Assembly (NCBI GenBank): GCA_003555415.1
Contig: PWHX01000043.1
Coordinates: 1 to 29,579, forward strand
Origin: Syntrophomonadaceae bacterium
GTDB lineage: Bacteria; Bacillota; Dethiobacteria; SKNC01
Direction: 5' to 3'
DNA length: 29,579 nt
The notes beneath the pieces were generated by a model, which did no database searches, was not told the DNA's origin, and saw nothing but the letters and a program-made list of their open reading frames with translations. Each line of letters begins with the position of its first letter. Position 1 is the first letter of the stretch. This document shows, in pieces, positions 25,451-29,579 of this stretch. The translations under genes and the position numbers were made by a program.

Positions 25451-27148
25451 ATGTTTAAATTTAAACAAGAAATAATAAATAACTTAGTTACTTTAGTTGA
25501 TATGACTGAAGAAGAAATTGATCAGCATTTGAGCATTCCACCGGATCCTAAAATGGGAGATTACGCTTTCCCCTGTTTTATTCTATCAAAGTCATGGAAA
25601 CGTAGTCCCCATGAAATATCAGAGTATATGGCGGATAAGATTCAACCCGGGGAATGGATAAAAGAAGCACATAATGCTGGTCCTTATTTAAATTTCTTCT
25701 GCAACAGGGAAAAGTTAACCGGGGAAACCTTGAAGGATATATGTGAGCATAGAGAATTTTTTGGGTATCTGGAGGAAGGGGAAGGGGAGAATGTAGTTAT
25801 TGATTTTTCTGCTCCTAATATTGCCAAGCCTTTTGGTATAGGGCACCTTCGCTCCACGGTTATTGGCAACTCCCTTTACAGGCTGTACAAAGCGCTGGGC
25901 TACAACTGTATTGGGATAAATCATTTGGGGGACTGGGGCACACAGTTTGGCAAGCTCATAGCAGCTTATGAACACTGGGGTGACGAGGAAAAATTAAAAG
26001 ATGATCCTATTTCCTATCTTTATGAACTCTATGTTCAGTTTCATAAAGAAGCGTCTGAAAACGAAAGCCTCGAAGAGGAAGGCAGGAGTTGTTTTAAAAA
26101 CCTTGAGTGGGGAGAAGAGGAAGCTGTTTGCATGTGGGCAAAATTTAAAGATTTAAGCTTAAAGGAATTTAGGAGGGTTTATGACCGGCTGGATATAAAA
26201 TTTGACGCAGAACAGGGAGAAAGCTTTTATAACGAGATGCTTTCTCCAACCATAAAAATGTTAGAAGAGAATAATATCGTCAAGGAGAGTGATGGAGCTC
26301 TTGTTGTAGACTTAGAGTCCTATAATATGCCTCCTTGCCTGTTAAGAAAAAAGGATGGAGCAACCTTATATGCTACCAGGGACCTTTGTGCAGCTATTTA
26401 CCGCTTTGAAGAATATAATTTTCACAAGCTTATTTATGTAGTGGGGGCGGGCCAGTCTCTGCACTTCCAACAGCTTTTTAAGGTTTTGGAACTGATGGGA
26501 TTTCCCTGGGCTGACAGGTGTGTTCACGTGCCCTTTGGGTTAATAAAATTTAAAGAGGGCAAGATGTCTACCAGGATGGGAAACCTTATTTTTTTAGAGG
26601 ATGTAATTGATAAAGCGGTAAGCTTAGCCCGGGAAATTATAGAAGAAAAAAACCCTGGCCTGGAAAGCAAGGAAGAAGTCGCAGAGATGGTAGGTATTGG
26701 AGCAGTAATATTTGGGGATTTAAGCAATGACAGAGTAAAAGATATAGACTTTGACTGGGATAAAGTTTTAGACTTTAGTGGAGAAACCTCTCCCTATATT
26801 CAGTACGCACATGCCAGGATCTGCAGTATTTTAAGAAAAGAGGATGCTCATATTTCTCCTCAGGCAGATTTCAGCCTGCTAAGCAGAGAGGAAGAACAAA
26901 GCCTTATTTCCTACCTGGCAAGGTTTAGTGAAAACATTAAACGGGCTGCAGATAATTATAAGCCTTCGATTTTGGCCCGATATCTTATAGATCTGACTAG
27001 AGAATTTAATTATTTTTATCACCGCTGCCCCGTGTTAACTGCAGAAAAAGAGCTTAAGGAAGCCAGGCTTTTGCTTATTGACGGGGTAAGGCAGGTTCTG
27101 GTGAATGGGCTGTACTTGCTGGGTATAAAAGCTCCCCAGGAGATGTAA
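25451..27148 (+). CDS. argS: Arginyl-tRNA synthetase
   Basis: This class I enzyme charges tRNA-Arg in the cytoplasm. It has 565 residues from ATG 25451, seven bases after GAGGG; the GTG one codon upstream is too close to that site. The N-terminal Arg-tRNA-synthetase domain (about 1-85) is followed by the catalytic core with APNIAKPFGIGHLRS, whose GIGH (129-132) is the HIGH motif. KFKEGKMSTRMGN holds the KMSKS equivalent. The C-terminal anticodon-binding DALR domain contains YIQYAHARICSILRK. It is followed after 44 bases by serS and, after the tRNA-Ser genes, by a tRNA-Arg. Confidence 0.96.
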   Translation: MFKFKQEIINNLVTLVDMTEEEIDQHLSIPPDPKMGDYAFPCFILSKSWKRSPHEISEYMADKIQPGEWIKEAHNAGPYLNFFCNREKLTGETLKDICEHREFFGYLEEGEGENVVIDFSAPNIAKPFGIGHLRSTVIGNSLYRLYKALGYNCIGINHLGDWGTQFGKLIAAYEHWGDEEKLKDDPISYLYELYVQFHKEASENESLEEEGRSCFKNLEWGEEEAVCMWAKFKDLSLKEFRRVYDRLDIKFDAEQGESFYNEMLSPTIKMLEENNIVKESDGALVVDLESYNMPPCLLRKKDGATLYATRDLCAAIYRFEEYNFHKLIYVVGAGQSLHFQQLFKVLELMGFPWADRCVHVPFGLIKFKEGKMSTRMGNLIFLEDVIDKAVSLAREIIEEKNPGLESKEEVAEMVGIGAVIFGDLSNDRVKDIDFDWDKVLDFSGETSPYIQYAHARICSILRKEDAHISPQADFSLLSREEEQSLISYLARFSENIKRAADNYKPSILARYLIDLTREFNYFYHRCPVLTAEKELKEARLLLIDGVRQVLVNGLYLLGIKAPQEM

Positions 27149-27192
27149 TATTAATGATAATAAAATCAGGCCATTAGAGGAGGTGTGTAATT

Positions 27193-28485
27193 GTGCTAGA
27201 TCTAAAATATATCCGGCAGAATATTCAACAGGTCAGGGATGCCCTGGAGAAAAAAGGGGAAACTGTAAACCTGGATAATTTGATAAAAAAGGATGACGAA
27301 AGAAGAGAGCTGCTTTTTGAAGTTGAAAAATTGAAGAACCGGAGAAATGTAGTTTCTGAGGAAATTGGCCGCAGGAAAAAAAGTGATGAAGATGCCGCGG
27401 AAATGATTACGGAAATGAAGACGGTAAGTCAAAAAATCAAGGACTTTGATCAGCAGGTAAAAAATGTAATGGAGGAAATGAATAATATACTGTTGAATAT
27501 TGCCAATATACCTGACGAGGATGTTCCTGCCGGAGATACAGAAGAAGATAATGTAACGGTCAGGAAATGGGGAGAGCCTCCCAACTTTAACTATCGACCT
27601 AAGGCCCACTGGGATCTGGGTATAGAGGCGGGAATTCTTGATTTTGAGAGGGCCGGGAAAATTACAGGAACCCGCTTTGCCCTTTATTATGGCTTAGGGG
27701 CACAGATGGAGAGGGCTTTGATTAATTTTATGTTGGATTTACATACCCGGGAACACGGCTATATGGAGGTATTGCCGCCCTTTATGGTGCACCGGGACAG
27801 CATGGTGGGGACAGGACAGCTGCCTAAGTTTGAAGAAGATGCTTTTAAAATAGAGGGCACAGACTATTACCTTATACCTACGGCAGAGGTACCGGTAACA
27901 AATCTTTTCCGGGAGGAAATATTGCCTGTTGAGGAACTGCCCAAATATTATGTAGCCTACAGTGCCTGTTTTCGGGCAGAAGCCGGCGCCCATGGAAGGG
28001 ATACCCGGGGACTTATTCGCCAGCATCAGTTTAATAAGGTGGAGCTGGTAAAGTTTACTACCCCCCAACAATCAGAGGAGGAACTGGAAAAGCTGGTAAG
28101 GGACGCGGAAAAGGTTCTGCAGCTGTTGCAGCTGCCCTACAGGACTGTTCTTATGTGCAGCGGTGATTTGGGTTTTGCTGCGGCTAAAAAATATGACCTG
28201 GAATTATGGATGCCTGCTTACGAAGAGTATCGGGAGGTTTCTTCCTGTAGCAACTTCAGGGATTTCCAGGCCAGGCGTGCCAATATTCGTTACAGGCCTT
28301 CTTCCAAGGAGAAGGCGCAGTTTGTGCATACTTTAAATGGCTCAGGACTTGCCGTCGGCCGAACGGTGGCAGCAATTTTAGAGAACTACCAGGAGGAAGA
28401 CGGGAGCATTAGAATACCTGAAGTTTTAAAGCCTTATTTTTCCCAGCTAAAAGACGGAAGGATATCTCCCAGGAATAAAAGATGA
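27193..28485 (+). CDS. serS: Seryl-tRNA synthetase
   Basis: This class II enzyme charges tRNA-Ser (and tRNA-Sec where present). It has 430 residues. The start is GTG at 27193, seven bases after GAGGAGGTG (27177-27185). An N-terminal antiparallel coiled coil (about 30-105) is the tRNA long-arm binder. The core contains TAEVPVTNLFR, motif 2 FRAEAGAHGRDTRGLIRQHQF, shown here as a conserved stretch, and motif 3 NGSGLAVGRTVAAILENYQ. Two tRNA-Ser genes begin 84 bases downstream behind their own promoter. The serS-tRNA-Ser neighbourhood resembles that near the Bacillus replication origin. Confidence 0.97.
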   Translation: MLDLKYIRQNIQQVRDALEKKGETVNLDNLIKKDDERRELLFEVEKLKNRRNVVSEEIGRRKKSDEDAAEMITEMKTVSQKIKDFDQQVKNVMEEMNNILLNIANIPDEDVPAGDTEEDNVTVRKWGEPPNFNYRPKAHWDLGIEAGILDFERAGKITGTRFALYYGLGAQMERALINFMLDLHTREHGYMEVLPPFMVHRDSMVGTGQLPKFEEDAFKIEGTDYYLIPTAEVPVTNLFREEILPVEELPKYYVAYSACFRAEAGAHGRDTRGLIRQHQFNKVELVKFTTPQQSEEELEKLVRDAEKVLQLLQLPYRTVLMCSGDLGFAAAKKYDLELWMPAYEEYREVSSCSNFRDFQARRANIRYRPSSKEKAQFVHTLNGSGLAVGRTVAAILENYQEEDGSIRIPEVLKPYFSQLKDGRISPRNKR

Positions 28486-28526
28486 ACTTGCTAAAAAGGG
28501 GGAAAGCCTTGGTTTTAGAGGGATTA

Positions 28527-28555
28527 TTGACAAAGAAAATCTCCTATGTTATACT
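28527..28555 (+). promoter_or_regulatory. tRNA cluster promoter
   Basis: A perfect TTGACA (28527-28532), a 17-bp spacer and TATACT (28550-28555) with an extended TGT before it lie 15 bases before the first tRNA. This is a strong stable-RNA promoter. Confidence 0.85.
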
Positions 28556-28569
28556 TTTAATTACGTTCT

Positions 28570-28656
28570 GGAGGGGTGTCCGAGTGGCTTAAGGAGCCGG
28601 TCTTGAAAACCGGTGACTCGAAAGAGCCGTGGGTTCGAATCCCACCCCCTCCGCCA
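28570..28656 (+). tRNA. tRNA-Ser (anticodon TGA)
   Basis: This 87-base tRNA has acceptor arms GGAGGGG and CCCCTCC, discriminator G and an encoded CCA. The anticodon loop CTTGAAA between CCGGT and ACCGG gives TGA, reading UCN serine codons. The long variable arm (GACTCGAAAGAGCC region) is typical of type II tRNA-Ser. Confidence 0.97.
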
Positions 28657-28690
28657 TAAGAAATTACACAAAAATCATGAGAAGCTATAT

Positions 28691-28785
28691 GGAGAGATGG
28701 CCGAGTTGGCTGAAGGCGGTCGCCTGCTAAGCGATTATACGGGTTAAAGCCCGTATCGAGGGTTCGAATCCCTCTCTCTCCGCCA
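28691..28785 (+). tRNA. tRNA-Ser (anticodon GCT)
   Basis: This 95-base type II tRNA has acceptor arms GGAGAGA and TCTCTCC, discriminator G and an encoded CCA. The anticodon loop CTGCTAA between GTCGC and GCGAT gives GCT, reading AGU and AGC. The variable arm is a long hairpin (TACGGG with CCCGTA). Confidence 0.97.
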
Positions 28786-28809
28786 TATTTATATAAAAAT
28801 AAAAAATAT

Positions 28810-28886
<77 letters not shown>

Positions 28887-28891
28887 CTTAT

Positions 28892-28918
28892 AAACCCCCG
28901 TAGAGAGGGGTTTTATTA
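28892..28918 (+). terminator. Terminator after the tRNA cluster
   Basis: AAACCCC (28892-28898) pairs with GGGGTTT (28907-28913) around an eight-base loop and runs into TTTTATTA, six bases after the tRNA-Arg CCA. Confidence 0.8.
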
Positions 28919-29019
28919 CTAATATAAATTTATCAAAAGTTTTTAACCAAAAAGTGTTGTGTAATTATTTGTGAATTTTTAATCCGAATTTTATGTCCAG
29001 AAAAGAAGATTAAAGAAAT

Positions 29020-29044
29020 AAGCAGCAGGAAAATCCTGCTGCTT
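29020..29044 (-). terminator. Terminator of the minus-strand exported protein gene
   Basis: AAGCAGCAGGA and TCCTGCTGCTT form a perfect 11-bp stem with a three-base loop, 16 bases past the stop codon of the minus-strand gene; on the minus strand it is followed by a T-rich stretch. It may also stop read-through from the tRNA side. Confidence 0.75.
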
Positions 29045-29060
29045 TACCAATTAAAAGAGG

Positions 29061-29486
29061 TTAATCAGAGCCCTGGGCTCCGTAGTTTTTCATCATCATT
29101 CTCCCGCCGGGGCCACATTTTTTTCCGGGGCCCATTTCCTTTGCTTTTTCCTGGTATTCCTCTGGCATTACCTCTGTTATTTCAGTCCTGACTTCTTCTT
29201 TTACCTCTGCTAATTGTTCCCGGGCTTCCAGGGAACCTTCAAAGTCCTTATCTTGCTTCTGGCTCCTCAAATTATCCCGGAGAGAAGCTATTTTTTCCTG
29301 GTAGTTTTCTCTAATTTCCGCTATTTTTTCCTGAATTTCTTCGGGAAGGGTGATAACCCAGCAGCTACTTTCCTTCCCCTCGGGGCCTACTTCCTGGCCC
29401 TGTCCTGGACCGAAGGCCATCACAGCCTGGGTAGTTCCCAGGACCAGCAGCCCTACTATAAGAAGGACCATTAATTTTTTACCCAT
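29061..29486 (-). CDS. Small exported helical protein, Spy/CpxP-like
   Basis: This 141-residue protein starts at ATG 29486 on the minus strand, after AAGGAGGTGAATT; ten further in-frame upstream codons lack a site. Residues 1-24 are a signal peptide (KK, then a hydrophobic stretch, ending QAVMA before FGPG), with no lipobox. The mature part has a glycine- and proline-rich head, a charged helical region (about 47-118) beginning LPEEIQEKIAEIRENYQEK with heptad-like spacing, and a tail with Gly, Cys and Met residues (GPGKKCGPGGRMMM). The layout recalls Spy/CpxP/zinc-resistance associated proteins (LTxxQ-type helices), but no exact LTxxQ motif is visible, so homology is tentative. Its promoter carries four OmpR-type repeats, which fits an envelope-stress protein. 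Confidence 0.7.
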   Translation of the reverse strand: MGKKLMVLLIVGLLVLGTTQAVMAFGPGQGQEVGPEGKESSCWVITLPEEIQEKIAEIRENYQEKIASLRDNLRSQKQDKDFEGSLEAREQLAEVKEEVRTEITEVMPEEYQEKAKEMGPGKKCGPGGRMMMKNYGAQGSD

Positions 29487-29520
29487 AAATAATTCACCTC
29501 CTTTCCTTGATGTCACCTTT

Positions 29521-29574
29521 AGTATATCCTTTAGTTTTCAATATCTTATCAAGAAGTTGTTAAGGTTTTGTCAA
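29521..29574 (-). promoter_or_regulatory. PhoB/PhoP-type operator and promoter: four 11-bp direct repeats plus -10
   Basis: Read on the minus strand, TTGACA (29574-29569), TTAACA (29563-29558), TTGATA (29552-29547) and TTGAAA (29541-29536) follow each other at exactly 11 bp, each separated by five bases. A -10 TATACT (29526-29521) begins nine bases after the last repeat, with no conventional -35 at 17 bp from it. This is the layout of PhoB/PhoP-family activator sites, where the repeats take the place of the -35. Transcription would start about 30 bases before the ATG at 29486. Confidence 0.75.
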
Positions 29575-29579
29575 GATTA

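Noticed and set aside
29214..29474. 86-codon + frame opposite the minus-strand exported protein
   Set aside because: The minus-strand gene has a signal peptide, ribosome site, promoter repeats and terminator; the + frame has none.

Overview
This window reads as a chromosomal segment of a low-to-mid GC Firmicute, most likely an anaerobic member of the Clostridia or a related class. The reasons are strong GGAGG-type ribosome binding sites, many TTG and GTG starts, a T-box leader, the PdxS/PdxT route to pyridoxal phosphate, an EF-G2-type GTPase and a GerMN-domain lipoprotein. The gyrB-gyrA pair together with pdxST and serS-tRNA-Ser suggests a position near the replication origin, as in Bacillus. 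Species is not assignable by eye. All genes lie on the + strand except the last one. I saw no mobile elements, CRISPR arrays or rRNA genes.

Layout: (1) 2-3610, the 3' part of gyrB and complete gyrA. (2) 3797-5290, a stand-alone carboxyltransferase of the pyruvate carboxylase B / oxaloacetate decarboxylase alpha type without a biotinyl domain. (3) 5372-14862, a consensus promoter, a T-box leader with a probable valine (GUC) specifier, and an eight-gene operon ilvE-ilvD-ilvB-ilvN-ilvC-leuA-leuC-leuD ending at a terminator; leuB is absent. (4) 15020-17107, an EF-G-like GTPase with its own terminator. (5) 17212-19974, ddl (D-Ala-D-Ala ligase), then pdxS-pdxT. (6) 20087-23141, a family 4 uracil-DNA glycosylase followed by an OmpR-family response regulator and a PAS-containing histidine kinase. 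(7) 23285-25363, a predicted lipoprotein with a beta-propeller and two GerMN domains. (8) 25451-28886, argS, serS and a tRNA cluster (Ser-UGA, Ser-GCU, Arg-ACG). (9) 29061-29486 on the minus strand, a small exported helical protein resembling Spy/CpxP.

How the parts work together: the ilv-leu operon makes valine and, with leuB supplied from elsewhere, leucine, and is probably controlled by tRNA charging at the T-box. The most interesting part is the response regulator, histidine kinase and propeller-GerMN lipoprotein. It parallels the actinobacterial MtrA-MtrB-LpqB arrangement, but with the lipoprotein domains in reverse order. The promoter of the minus-strand exported protein carries four 11-bp-spaced TTGACA-like direct repeats placed 9 bp upstream of a -10 box, as expected for an OmpR/PhoB-family activator site. 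The lipoprotein gene has a looser array of the same kind. Together these suggest an envelope-stress or cell-surface regulon encoded in this window; that link is inference.
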